Assembly (NCBI RefSeq): GCF_001280015.1
Contig: NZ_LGDV01000207.1
Span: 1-64,000, forward strand
Direction of reading: 5' to 3'
Source: Streptomyces sp. MMG1121
GTDB taxonomy: Bacteria > Actinomycetota > Actinomycetes > Streptomycetales > Streptomycetaceae
DNA: 64,000 nucleotides
This document shows, piece by piece, positions 37,109 through 46,852 of this stretch. The stretch's first letter is position 1; each line of letters begins with the position of its first letter. The notes under the pieces were generated by a model. The model was not told the DNA's origin, did no database searches, and saw nothing but the letters and a program-made list of their open reading frames with translations. The translations under genes were made by a program, and so were the position numbers.

Positions 37109-37789
37109 GTGCGTTCTCTTCCTCTGCCGCTCGCCCTCACCGCTCGGCTGTCGCCGGTCGCGGTCCTCGCCTGCGCCGGCTGGGCACTGACATCCGGGCC
37201 CGCCGCGCCGGCCGCCGCCGGCGGTCACCAGGCGGCCCAGAACACGCCCACTCGGTCCTCCTCCTCGGACTCCTCCGAACCGTCGTCCGCCGCCTCGGCG
37301 AAGACGTACAGCACCGCGCCCGCGCCCTGTACGAGCATGCCCACGGCCACGATCACGGCTCTGGTGCCCGCCGCGAAGACGGCGGGAAAGGAGATCCCGT
37401 CGACGGACACCAAGCTGCGTCGCACTTGCTCCTGGAACGCCCTGAAGGGGTACGACTACCGCTGGCTCGATGTGTCGTTCGAGGTCAGCGCGTCGAACCA
37501 GGAGGCGGAGCAGGAGTACCAGCAGCGGGTCACCGCGAAGAGCGGCGGCGGGGCGGTGCCCGGGCTCGGGGACAGCGCCTACTCCGTCGTCAACCTCACC
37601 ACCGAGGACAAGCAGCAGACCCGCGAGGGCGTGGTGATGGTCCGGGTCTCCAACGCCCTGGTGATCGTCACCTACAACGGCAGCGACTTCGAGACGAAGA
37701 AGGCCCCCGGTACGGACGAGATCAACCAGGGGGCCATCAAGGCGGCACGGGCCGCGGTCGGCGCGCTCGGGGGCGGGCAGTCCGGGTGA
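37109..37789 (+). CDS. Secreted lipoprotein, DUF3558-like
   Basis: 226 residues. A signal sequence (LPLALTARLSPVAVLACAGW) ends in a VLAC lipobox, followed by a Ser-rich spacer and a compact domain with two cysteines (APCTSM, RRTCSWN) and GLGDSAYSVVN, which recalls the DUF3558 lipoproteins of actinobacteria. Start GTG 37109. It follows the WXG locus on the same strand with a 129-base gap, so membership of that operon is possible but unproven. Confidence 0.7.
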   Translation: MRSLPLPLALTARLSPVAVLACAGWALTSGPAAPAAAGGHQAAQNTPTRSSSSDSSEPSSAASAKTYSTAPAPCTSMPTATITALVPAAKTAGKEIPSTDTKLRRTCSWNALKGYDYRWLDVSFEVSASNQEAEQEYQQRVTAKSGGGAVPGLGDSAYSVVNLTTEDKQQTREGVVMVRVSNALVIVTYNGSDFETKKAPGTDEINQGAIKAARAAVGALGGGQSG

Positions 37790-37837
37790 GCACCGGGAAG
37801 GCACGGTCCTGTTGACCGCCCGCCCCCTGCTTCTCGC

Positions 37838-39358
<1,521 letters not shown>

Positions 39359-39456
39359 GGGCAGGCCAATCAGAGGAGAGGGGTCGGAAGAGGCCGTGCG
39401 GGCACCGGCCCCTCCCCGGGGCGAGCGGGGAGGGGAGACCAACAGGGGGGCGGGGG

Positions 39457-40476
39457 TCAGGAGTTGACTGCGGGGATCACCCGGGAGCCGTAGGCGTCGA
39501 TGGTGGCTTCCTGGGCGTCGTGCATGTCGTACACCGCGAACTGGTCGACGCCCAGCTCGCGCAGTGCCTTCAGTTTCTCGATGTGCTTCTCGGCGGGGCC
39601 GATGACGCAGAAGCGGTCCACGATCTCGTCGGGCACGAACGCGGTGTCGGGGTTGTCGGCACGCCCGTGGTGGGCGTAGTCGTAGCCCTCCCGTGCCTTG
39701 ATGTAGTCGGTGAGCGCGTCGGGGACCTGCGTGGAGTGCTCGCCGTACTTGGCGACGAGGTCGGCGACGTGGTTGCCGACCATGCCGCCGAACCAGCGGC
39801 ACTGCTCGCGGGCGTGGGCGAGCGCCTCGGGCGAGTCGTCCTCGGTGACGTACGCCGGGGCGGCGACGCAGATCGTCACCTCGGACGGGTCACGGCCCAC
39901 GGCCACCGCCGCGTCCTTGACCGCCTTGACCATGTACTGGGTCAGGTACGGGTCGGAGAGCTGGAGGATGAAGCCGTCGGCCTCCTCACCGGTCATCTGC
40001 AGCGCCTTGGGGCCGTACGCGGCCATCCACACCGGGAGTTGGGCGCCGGGCTTGATCCACGGGAAACGGATCTTCGTGCCGCCGAGGTCGGCCTCCTCGC
40101 CCCGGCCGAGGGCGCGGATGACCTTCATCGCCTCGCTGATGCGGGCCAGGGTGTTCGGTTTGCGGCCCGCGACGCGCATCGCGGAGTCGCCGCGGCCGAT
40201 GCCGCACACGGTGCGGTTGCCGAACATGTCGTTGAGGGTGGCGAAGGTGGAGGCGGTGACCTCCCAGGTGCGGGTGCCCGGGTTGGTGACCATCGGGCCG
40301 ACCGTCAGTCTCTGCGTGTTGGCGAGGATCTGGCTGTAGATCACGAACGGTTCCTGCCACAGCACGGCGGAGTCGAAGGTCCAGCCGTACCGGAAGCCGT
40401 TGCGCTCGGCACGTTTCATCAGACTGACGACGCGGGAGGCCGGCGGGTCGGTCTGCAGGACGAGTCCGAAGTCCAT
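39457..40476 (-). CDS. LLM-class oxidoreductase of the pyrimidine-catabolic locus
   Basis: 339 residues, a luciferase-like TIM barrel starting MDFGLVLQTDPPASRVVSL, with RTVCGIGRGDSAMRVAG and LPVWMAAYGPKALQM. The resemblance is to TIGR03842-type F420-dependent enzymes, which I recall as neighbours of hydantoinases in actinobacteria. No dihydropyrimidine dehydrogenase is encoded in the locus, so this enzyme may supply the redox step, though that is inference; FMN-dependent ring opening as in RutA is another possibility. Start ATG 40476 with GGAG upstream. Eleven bases downstream of the dihydropyrimidinase gene. Confidence 0.85.
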   Translation of the reverse strand: MDFGLVLQTDPPASRVVSLMKRAERNGFRYGWTFDSAVLWQEPFVIYSQILANTQRLTVGPMVTNPGTRTWEVTASTFATLNDMFGNRTVCGIGRGDSAMRVAGRKPNTLARISEAMKVIRALGRGEEADLGGTKIRFPWIKPGAQLPVWMAAYGPKALQMTGEEADGFILQLSDPYLTQYMVKAVKDAAVAVGRDPSEVTICVAAPAYVTEDDSPEALAHAREQCRWFGGMVGNHVADLVAKYGEHSTQVPDALTDYIKAREGYDYAHHGRADNPDTAFVPDEIVDRFCVIGPAEKHIEKLKALRELGVDQFAVYDMHDAQEATIDAYGSRVIPAVNS

Positions 40477-40487
40477 GGGCGCCACTC

Positions 40488-41891
40488 CTAGTTGAGGTAC
40501 TGACAGGTGGAGCGCGGGGTGTAGACACCGTGGCCGGCGTGTCCGGTGTACTCCCGCTCGGTGATGACGGGCACACCGCGCGAGAGCACGGTCTCGACCC
40601 GGCCGGTGGTCCGCCTGCCCTCGTAGGCCGAGTAGTCGACGTTCATGTGGTGGGTGGCCGCCGACATGACCTGTTCGGCGTGCGGGTCGTAGATGACTAC
40701 GTCGGCGTCGGCGCCCGGGGCGATGGTGCCCTTCTTCGGGTACAGGCCGAACATCCGGGCCGGAGTGGCGCAGGCGATCTCGATCCAGCGGCGGCGGGTG
40801 AGGTGTCCGTCGAGGACGGCCTGGTGCAGCAGGTCCATACGGTTCTCGACGCCCGGCAGACCGTTGGGGATCTTCGAGAAGTCGCCGCGGCCCAGCTCCT
40901 TCTGGCCCACGAAGCAGAACGGGCAGTGGTCGGTGGAGACCACCTGGAGGTCGTTGGTGCGCAGGCCCTTCCAGAGCGCGGCCTGATGCTCCTTGGGCCG
41001 CAGGGGCGTGCTGCACACGTACTTCGCGCCCTCGAAGTCCGGCTCGGCGAGGTTGTCGGTGGACAGGAACAAATACTGCGGACACGTCTCGCCGAAGACG
41101 GGCAGCCCCTCGTCGCGGGCGCGGGCCAGCTCGGCCACCGCCTCCGTCGCCGAGACGTGCACGACGTACAGGGGCGCGCCCGCGACCTGGGCGAGCCGGA
41201 TGGCCCGGTGGGTGGCCTCGGCCTCCAGCAGGGCCTTGCGGACCTCGCCGTGGTAGCGGGGATCGGTCTCGCCCCGGGCCAGCGCCTGTGCGACCAGCAC
41301 ATCGATCGCGATGCCGTTCTCGGCGTGCATCATGATCAGTCCGCCGTTCTCGGCGGAGCGCTGCATGGCGCGCAGGATCTGTCCGTCGTCGCTGTAGAAC
41401 ACGCCCGGATACGCCATGAACTGCTTGAAGGAGGTCACCCCCTCCTCCACCAGCAGGTCCATCTCCTTCAGCGTCTCGTCGTTGACATCGGAGACGATCA
41501 TGTGGAAGGCGTAGTCGATCGCGCAGTTGCCCTCGGCCTTGGCGTGCCAGGTGTCCAGGCCCTCGCGCAGGGTGTGGCCGACGCTCTGCACCGCGAAGTC
41601 GACGATCGTCGTCGTACCGCCCCAGGCGGCGGCCCGGGTGCCGGTCTCGAAGGTGTCGGAGGCGAAGGTCCCGCCGAACGGCAGCTCCATGTGGGTGTGC
41701 GCGTCGACGCCGCCCGGGATGACGTACTTCCCGGTGGCGTCGATGACCCTCTCGGCGGTGAACGCCGTGGCGGCGGTCGTGCCGGAGGCGGCGAGGGCGG
41801 CGATGCGGCCGTCCTCGATCAGGACGTCGGCGTGGATCTCGTCCGACGCGGTGATGACGAGACCACCACGGATGACGGTACGGCTGCTCAT
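40488..41891 (-). CDS. hydA: Dihydropyrimidinase / D-hydantoinase
   Basis: 467 residues, cyclic amidohydrolase family. The metal-binding DAHTHME is present, the carbamylated-lysine segment is TSFKQFMAYPG, and further metal ligands are in YVVHVSATEAV and the STDHCPF motif. It opens 5,6-dihydrouracil, dihydrothymine or hydantoins to N-carbamoyl amino acids. Product goes to the beta-ureidopropionase encoded immediately upstream (27-base gap). Full length for the family. Confidence 0.93.
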   Translation of the reverse strand: MSSRTVIRGGLVITASDEIHADVLIEDGRIAALAASGTTAATAFTAERVIDATGKYVIPGGVDAHTHMELPFGGTFASDTFETGTRAAAWGGTTTIVDFAVQSVGHTLREGLDTWHAKAEGNCAIDYAFHMIVSDVNDETLKEMDLLVEEGVTSFKQFMAYPGVFYSDDGQILRAMQRSAENGGLIMMHAENGIAIDVLVAQALARGETDPRYHGEVRKALLEAEATHRAIRLAQVAGAPLYVVHVSATEAVAELARARDEGLPVFGETCPQYLFLSTDNLAEPDFEGAKYVCSTPLRPKEHQAALWKGLRTNDLQVVSTDHCPFCFVGQKELGRGDFSKIPNGLPGVENRMDLLHQAVLDGHLTRRRWIEIACATPARMFGLYPKKGTIAPGADADVVIYDPHAEQVMSAATHHMNVDYSAYEGRRTTGRVETVLSRGVPVITEREYTGHAGHGVYTPRSTCQYLN

Positions 41892-41918
41892 GCTGCTCCC
41901 TCGGTCACTCGGCTGCGG

Positions 41919-42761
41919 TCAGGGCGCGGTCAGCGGTGTGTACGCCCCCGGCGTCCGGTCGCGGTAGAACTGCCAGCGGTCGCGGACCTCGCGGAGTGTG
42001 GCCAGGTCCAGGTCGCGGACGACGAGTTCGGTCTCCTTGTCGCTCGCCGGCTCGCCGACGAACCGGGCCTCGGGGTCCACGAAGTACGTGGTGCCGTAGA
42101 AGTCGTTGTCGCCGAGGTCCTCCACGCCGACCCGGTTGATCGCGCCGACGAAGTACTCGTTGGCGACGGCCGCCGCCGGCTGTTCCAGCTGCCAGAGGTA
42201 GCGGGACAGGCCGCGCGAGGTGGCCGAGGGGTTGAAGACGATCTCGGCGCCGGCGAGGCCGAGCGCCCGCCAGCCCTCCGGGAAGTGGCGGTCGTAGCAG
42301 ATGTAGACGCCGATCCTCCCGACGGCCGTGTCGAAGACGGGCCAGCCGCTGTTGCCGGGGCGGAAGTAGAACTTCTCCCAGAACCCCTGCACCTGGGGGA
42401 TGTGGGTCTTGCGGTACTTGCCGAGGTAGGAGCCGTCCGCGTCGATCACGGCGGCGGTGTTGTACAGCACGCCAGGCTGCTCCTCCTCGTACATCGGCAG
42501 GACGAGGACGATGCCCAGCTCGCGGGCGAGGCTCTGGAAGCGCTGGACGGTCGGACCCTCGGGGATCCGCTCGGCGTACTCGTAGAAGGCCTTGTCCTGG
42601 ACCTGGCAGAAGTAGGGGCCGTAGAACAGCTCCTGGAAGCAGAGGACTCGGGCGCCCTGTGCGGCGGCGTCGCGGGCGGCCTGCTCGTGGACCTGGATCA
42701 TGGATTCCTTGTCGCCGGTCCAGGCGGTCTGGAACAGGGCGGCGCGGATCACTCGGCTCAT
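41919..42761 (-). CDS. Beta-ureidopropionase / N-carbamoyl amidohydrolase (copy 1)
   Basis: 280 residues, nitrilase superfamily. The triad is Glu44 (CFQELF), Lys118 (KYRKTHIP) and Cys155 (VYICYDRHFPE). It removes the carbamoyl group from N-carbamoyl-beta-alanine or related substrates, giving beta-amino acid, CO2 and ammonia. It is first in the minus-strand operon with the dihydropyrimidinase, LLM enzyme and permease. Repeated boxes lie 59-166 bases upstream. A close paralogue is encoded at 45.8-46.6 kb. Confidence 0.92.
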   Translation of the reverse strand: MSRVIRAALFQTAWTGDKESMIQVHEQAARDAAAQGARVLCFQELFYGPYFCQVQDKAFYEYAERIPEGPTVQRFQSLARELGIVLVLPMYEEEQPGVLYNTAAVIDADGSYLGKYRKTHIPQVQGFWEKFYFRPGNSGWPVFDTAVGRIGVYICYDRHFPEGWRALGLAGAEIVFNPSATSRGLSRYLWQLEQPAAAVANEYFVGAINRVGVEDLGDNDFYGTTYFVDPEARFVGEPASDKETELVVRDLDLATLREVRDRWQFYRDRTPGAYTPLTAP

Positions 42762-42819
42762 CGGGACCTCCGGTAGCTCGGTGTGCCGTGAGCCTAGAAA
42801 GCCCCGAGGGAGCGTTTGA

Positions 42820-42927
42820 GTGGCAGCGTGTCACGTCTGCGGGCCGTGGGCGTGCCACCGTGTCACGCGTTCGCAGGCCCATGTTTCACCACCGTTTTCC
42901 CAGGTCGTCGAGTGTTTCACCGCTGTT
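42820..42927. promoter_or_regulatory. Repeated TGTCACG / TGTTTCAC boxes upstream of the hydantoinase operon
   Basis: A 16-base direct repeat GTGSCASCGTGTCACG occurs at 42820-42835 and 42852-42867, 32 bp apart, and TGTTTCACCRCYGTT occurs at 42882-42896 and 42913-42927, 31 bp apart. Three-helical-turn spacing places the copies on one DNA face. The related TGTTTCACACTCC lies at 46769-46781 before the second operon. A PucR or cofactor-responsive site is inferred. Confidence 0.5.
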
Positions 42928-44482
42928 GCGCATCGTGCGCGAGGAGCGCGATGTGTACGGAGGCCGCCGCCTCGAAATCGTCCAGGTCGACGCCGAGGCG
43001 GACCTGTATCGCCTCCAGGCGGCGGTAGAGGGCGGGCCGGGAGACGTGGTGGAGCTGGGCGGTGCGGGACTTGTTGCGGCCGGTCGCGAGGTAGGTCCGC
43101 AGCACGTTCAGCAGCTCCGGGTCGGCCGCGCACAGCAGCCCGTCCAGCTCGCGTTCGGCGAAGGACTGCACCTGCGGGTCGTCGCGCAGCAGCCGGACCA
43201 GTCCGCGCAGATGGACGTCCCTGAGCCGGACCACGGCCGGCAGGTCGAGGGCGTGGGCGCAGCCGGCGACGGCGTCGGCGACATGGCGGGCCTCGCGCAG
43301 CCCGGCGGGTACGTCGTCCCACGCGGTACGGGCATCGGCGGCGGCCACCACGGCCGGCGTTCCGACGCGCAGCCGGGCCGCGAAGTGGCCGGTGAGGGCC
43401 TCGGCGTCCTGGTCCCGGGCGAGGCTGAGCAGCACGGCGGCCGCCCCGTCGGCGAGTTCGGCGACGAGCCCGGACAGCCCCAACAGGCGCAGTACGCGAT
43501 CGAGTTGCCCGGGAGTGCGGTCGAGGACGACGAGCGGCACGAAGGTGCGGCGGTTGACCGGCAGTCCGGCCGCGCGGGCCCTGGGCAGCAGGTTGCGGGC
43601 CGGTACGACGCCGGAGACGAGGTCGGTCAGCAGGCTCTGCGCGGACTGCTCCTCCCAGGTCCGCGCGGAGCCGCCGCCGAGCATGCGGTGCAGGACGAGT
43701 GCCTCGGCGGCCCGGTCGGCGAGCAGCCGTCCGCTGGCCGCGTCGCCCCGGTAGCCGCACAGCAGCAGCCGGCCCCAGCGCTCCCCGCGCCCGCCCAGTT
43801 CGGCGCTGATCCAGCCGTCGCCGCCCGTGCCGCCGGCCTGCCGGGCGATCCGCTCCCAGTCGCGCAGCACGTCGTCCACCGCGGAGCGCTCCCCCGCCGT
43901 GGCGAGGACGCGATGGGCGAGGTTGGTGACGACGACCGGGCAGCCGCTGTGCCGGGCGACCTCGTCGAGCAGCCGGCCGAGCGGTGCGCCTGCGGTGATC
44001 AGCGCGGTCAGCGCGGTGCGGACGGCCTCCGAGAGGCTGACGGCGGCGAACTTCCGCCGCACCAGCCGGGACTGGACCTCCTCGGTCAGCTCGGCGAACG
44101 GGGAGGGCCGGTGCAGAACCACCATGGGCAGCCCGCACCGCTCGGCGGCCCGCCGCATCACCTCGGGCGGCGCGGGAAAGGCCCGCCCGAGACCGAGGAC
44201 GACGGCGGCGGCCTCGGCCCGGTGCAGCGACTGGACGTACTCGGCCTGCTTGGCCTCGTCACCGGCCAGGAGCACGCCGGTGGTCAGCACCATCTCGCCG
44301 CCGCTGAGCATCACCCCGACGTCGGCCGCCTCGGCGACGTGCACCCAGCGCACCGGCCGGTCGAGCTGGCCGGCACCGGCCACCACCTCGGGCTCCCCGG
44401 CCAGGACCCGTTCCAGGGACAGCACCTGGCGGACGGAGAGCACGGGTTCCCAGCCGTACCGGGTCTCCGAGGTGATGGTCAT
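42917..44482 (-). CDS. PucR-family transcriptional regulator
   Basis: 521 residues. The N-terminal PucR ligand domain contains WVHVAEAADVGVMLSGGEMVLTTG, and the C-terminal PucR helix-turn-helix reads LLNVLRTYLATGRNKSRTAQLHHVSRPALYRRLEAI. PucR proteins control purine and other nitrogen-compound catabolism, so control of the flanking pyrimidine genes is expected. Start ATG 44482 is the natural N-terminus; the longer open frame upstream is a shadow. Separated by 41 bases from the aminotransferase gene and probably cotranscribed with it. Confidence 0.9.
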   Translation of the reverse strand: MTITSETRYGWEPVLSVRQVLSLERVLAGEPEVVAGAGQLDRPVRWVHVAEAADVGVMLSGGEMVLTTGVLLAGDEAKQAEYVQSLHRAEAAAVVLGLGRAFPAPPEVMRRAAERCGLPMVVLHRPSPFAELTEEVQSRLVRRKFAAVSLSEAVRTALTALITAGAPLGRLLDEVARHSGCPVVVTNLAHRVLATAGERSAVDDVLRDWERIARQAGGTGGDGWISAELGGRGERWGRLLLCGYRGDAASGRLLADRAAEALVLHRMLGGGSARTWEEQSAQSLLTDLVSGVVPARNLLPRARAAGLPVNRRTFVPLVVLDRTPGQLDRVLRLLGLSGLVAELADGAAAVLLSLARDQDAEALTGHFAARLRVGTPAVVAAADARTAWDDVPAGLREARHVADAVAGCAHALDLPAVVRLRDVHLRGLVRLLRDDPQVQSFAERELDGLLCAADPELLNVLRTYLATGRNKSRTAQLHHVSRPALYRRLEAIQVRLGVDLDDFEAAASVHIALLAHDAQQR

Positions 44483-44523
44483 GGCCGTACCCCTGCTCTC
44501 TCGTCCGTACTCCCCGGGCGGCT

Positions 44524-45807
44524 CTAGAACGTGCTCCGCAGCGCGCGTTCGAGGATCGCCGCGCCCTCCTCGGCCTCCGCGACGGTCAGCGACAGCGGCG
44601 GGGCGATGCGCAGGGCGCTGGTGTCGTGGCCGCCGCCCTTGCCGATGAGCAGGCCGCCTTCGCGGGCCGCCTCCAGGACGGCCGAGGCCGCCCGTGGATC
44701 GGCCTCGTCCGTACCGGGCCTGACCAGCTCGACGCCGATCATCAGTCCCCGGCCGCGCACCTCGCGCACGCCGGGCAGCTGGGCGGCGACGGCCCGCAGC
44801 CGCTCGATGAGCAGCCCGCCGACCCGGCGGGCGTTGCCCTGCAGGTCGTGCTCCAGGAGGTAGGTGAGGTTGGCGAGACCGGCCGCCATGGTGATCTGGG
44901 TGCCGCCGAACGTCGAGATGCTGTTGGCGTCCAGGCAGTTCATGATCTCGGCGCGGGCGATCACCCCGCCGATGGACATGCCGTTGCCGATGCCCTTGGC
45001 GAAGGTGACGATGTCCGGCGGACCGCTGCGGGCGTGCGCCTGCCAGCCCCAGAAGTGCTCGCCAGTGCGGCCCCAGCCGGTCTGCACCTCGTCGGCGATC
45101 CACAGGATCCCGTGTTCCTGCAGGACCTCGCGGAAGGCGGCGTAGAGGCCGTCGGGCGGGGAGGTGAAACCGCCGACGCCCTGGATGGGTTCGGCGATCA
45201 GGGCGGCGGGCGGCCGGGTGTGCCCGAGCAGGTCGCGCAGGTCGGCCACGCACGCGTCCGTGAACGCGCGGTCGTCCAGCTCGGCGAACGGCCCCCGGGT
45301 GCGTACCCCGCCGTGCACGTACAGGGTCTGCAGCGGGGACAGCGAGGTCGGGGACCAGCTCCGGTTGCCGGTGATGCCGACCGCGCTGAAGGAGCGTCCG
45401 TGGTAGCTGTTGCGCATCGCCAGGACGGTGTTGCTGCGCCGGTGGGCGGTGGCGAGCAGCAGAGCGGTGTCGTTGGCCTCGGTGCCGGAGGTGGTGAAGA
45501 AGACGCGGGCGTCCGGGATGCCGCTCACCTGGGCGATGCGCTCGGCGAGGTCGACCATCGGCCGGTTGAGGTAGAGCGTGGACGAGTGGATGATCCGTCC
45601 GGCCTGCTCACTGACGGCCTTGGTGACCTCGGGCAGCGCGTGGGCGGTCATCGTGGTCAGGATGCCGCCGAAGAAGTCCAGGTACTTGTTGCCGGCGGAG
45701 TCCCAGACGTGGCGGCCCTCGCCGTGGGTGATCTCGATCGGCTCGTCGTAGTAGAGGGCGAGCCAGTCGGGCAGGACCTGGCGGTGACGGGAGTAGAGGT
45801 CGTTCAC
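44524..45807 (-). CDS. Class III aminotransferase, beta-alanine-type
   Basis: 427 residues, PLP fold type I. TTSGTEANDTALLLA binds the cofactor phosphate, IADEVQTGWGRTG holds the Asp that pairs with the pyridine nitrogen, and TFAKGIGNGMSIGG contains the Schiff-base Lys. In this setting the substrate is probably beta-alanine or 3-aminoisobutyrate made by the ureidopropionases, with transfer to pyruvate or 2-oxoglutarate giving a semialdehyde. GTG 45807 overlaps the stop of the upstream nitrilase gene as GTGA. Confidence 0.92.
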   Translation of the reverse strand: MNDLYSRHRQVLPDWLALYYDEPIEITHGEGRHVWDSAGNKYLDFFGGILTTMTAHALPEVTKAVSEQAGRIIHSSTLYLNRPMVDLAERIAQVSGIPDARVFFTTSGTEANDTALLLATAHRRSNTVLAMRNSYHGRSFSAVGITGNRSWSPTSLSPLQTLYVHGGVRTRGPFAELDDRAFTDACVADLRDLLGHTRPPAALIAEPIQGVGGFTSPPDGLYAAFREVLQEHGILWIADEVQTGWGRTGEHFWGWQAHARSGPPDIVTFAKGIGNGMSIGGVIARAEIMNCLDANSISTFGGTQITMAAGLANLTYLLEHDLQGNARRVGGLLIERLRAVAAQLPGVREVRGRGLMIGVELVRPGTDEADPRAASAVLEAAREGGLLIGKGGGHDTSALRIAPPLSLTVAEAEEGAAILERALRSTF

Positions 45808-46646
45808 GGCTGCACCAGTCCTTCGTAGGCGTCGGGGCGGCGGTCGCGGTAGAAGGCCCACTGCTGCCGCACTTCGTCGATCAGGCCGAAGTCGAGGTCG
45901 CGGACGAGGAGTTCCTCGGACTTGTCGCTCGCGGCCTCGCCGACGAACTGCCCGCGTGGATCGACGAAGTAACTGGTCCCGTAGAAGTCGTTGTCGCCGT
46001 ACTCCTCCTGGCCCACCCGGTTGATGGCGGCGACGAAGTACTCGTTGGCGACGGCCGCGGCGGGCTGCTCCAGCTGCCACAGGTAGGCGGACAGCCCGCG
46101 GTGGGTGGCCGACGGGTTGTAGACCAACTGGGCCCCGTTGAGCCCGAGTTGCCGCCAGCCTTCCGGGAAGTGCCGGTCGTAGCAGATATAGACGCCGATC
46201 CGCCCCACGGCGGTGTCGAAGACGGGCCACCCGAGATTGCCGGGTTTGAAGTAGTACTTCTCCCAGAAGCCCTTGACCTGCGGGATGTGGTGCTTGCGGT
46301 ACTTGCCGAGGTAGCTGCCGTCGGCGTCGATCACGGCGGCGGTGTTGTAGTAGAAGCCGGACTGCTCGACCTCGAAGACCGGCACGACGATCACCATGCC
46401 GGTCTCGCGGGCGAGGTCCCGCATACGACGCACCGTCGGCCCGTCGGGCACCGGCTCCGCCCAGCGGTAGTGCTCCGGCTCCTGGACCTGGCAGAAGTAG
46501 GGCGCGTTGAAGACTTCCTGGAACCCGATGACCTTGGCACCCTGCCGAGCCGCCGCACGGGCGTGCTCCTCGTGCTTCGCCACCATGGAGTCGGTGTCGC
46601 CGGTCCAGGTGGCCTGGACCAGTGCGGCGCGTACGACGTTGGCCAT
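45804..46646 (-). CDS. Beta-ureidopropionase / N-carbamoyl amidohydrolase (copy 2)
   Basis: 280 residues, paralogous to copy 1 over its full length (shared YLGKYRKxHIPQV and IGVYICYDRHFPEGWR). Glu44, Lys118 and Cys155 are all kept, so both copies should be active. Possible explanations are different N-carbamoyl substrates, for instance from uracil and thymine, or separate induction. First gene of the nitrilase-aminotransferase-pucR operon, coupled by GTGA to the aminotransferase. A TGTTTCAC box lies 123 bases upstream. Confidence 0.92.
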   Translation of the reverse strand: MANVVRAALVQATWTGDTDSMVAKHEEHARAAARQGAKVIGFQEVFNAPYFCQVQEPEHYRWAEPVPDGPTVRRMRDLARETGMVIVVPVFEVEQSGFYYNTAAVIDADGSYLGKYRKHHIPQVKGFWEKYYFKPGNLGWPVFDTAVGRIGVYICYDRHFPEGWRQLGLNGAQLVYNPSATHRGLSAYLWQLEQPAAAVANEYFVAAINRVGQEEYGDNDFYGTSYFVDPRGQFVGEAASDKSEELLVRDLDFGLIDEVRQQWAFYRDRRPDAYEGLVQP

Positions 46647-46768
46647 GAGCTGCTCCTTCGACGGGACGTCAGAGCCTCTACGCCCGTAGAACAGACCGTA
46701 GAGGGACGAAAGTAAGCCTCCTGGAGGCCCTTGCCAAGACCATCGTCGTCAACCCGCGGAGTCGATCA

Positions 46769-46781
46769 TGTTTCACACTCC
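46769..46781. promoter_or_regulatory. TGTTTCAC box before the second pyrimidine operon
   Basis: TGTTTCACACTCC, 123-135 bases upstream of the nitrilase copy 2 start, matches the repeated boxes near 42.9 kb. The rest of the gap 46647-46852 shows no gene. Confidence 0.4.
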
Positions 46782-46852
46782 GGTGGGTGAGCCGCTGAGC
46801 CGGTCGGCCGGGGTGAAGCGGTGCAGACCGGGATGAAGACGAGGGGCATCGG

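Noticed and set aside
42781..42800. CCTAG-containing bases as another cluster operator
   Set aside because: Isolated, without the CCCC run or a second half-site, and far outside the biosynthetic cluster.
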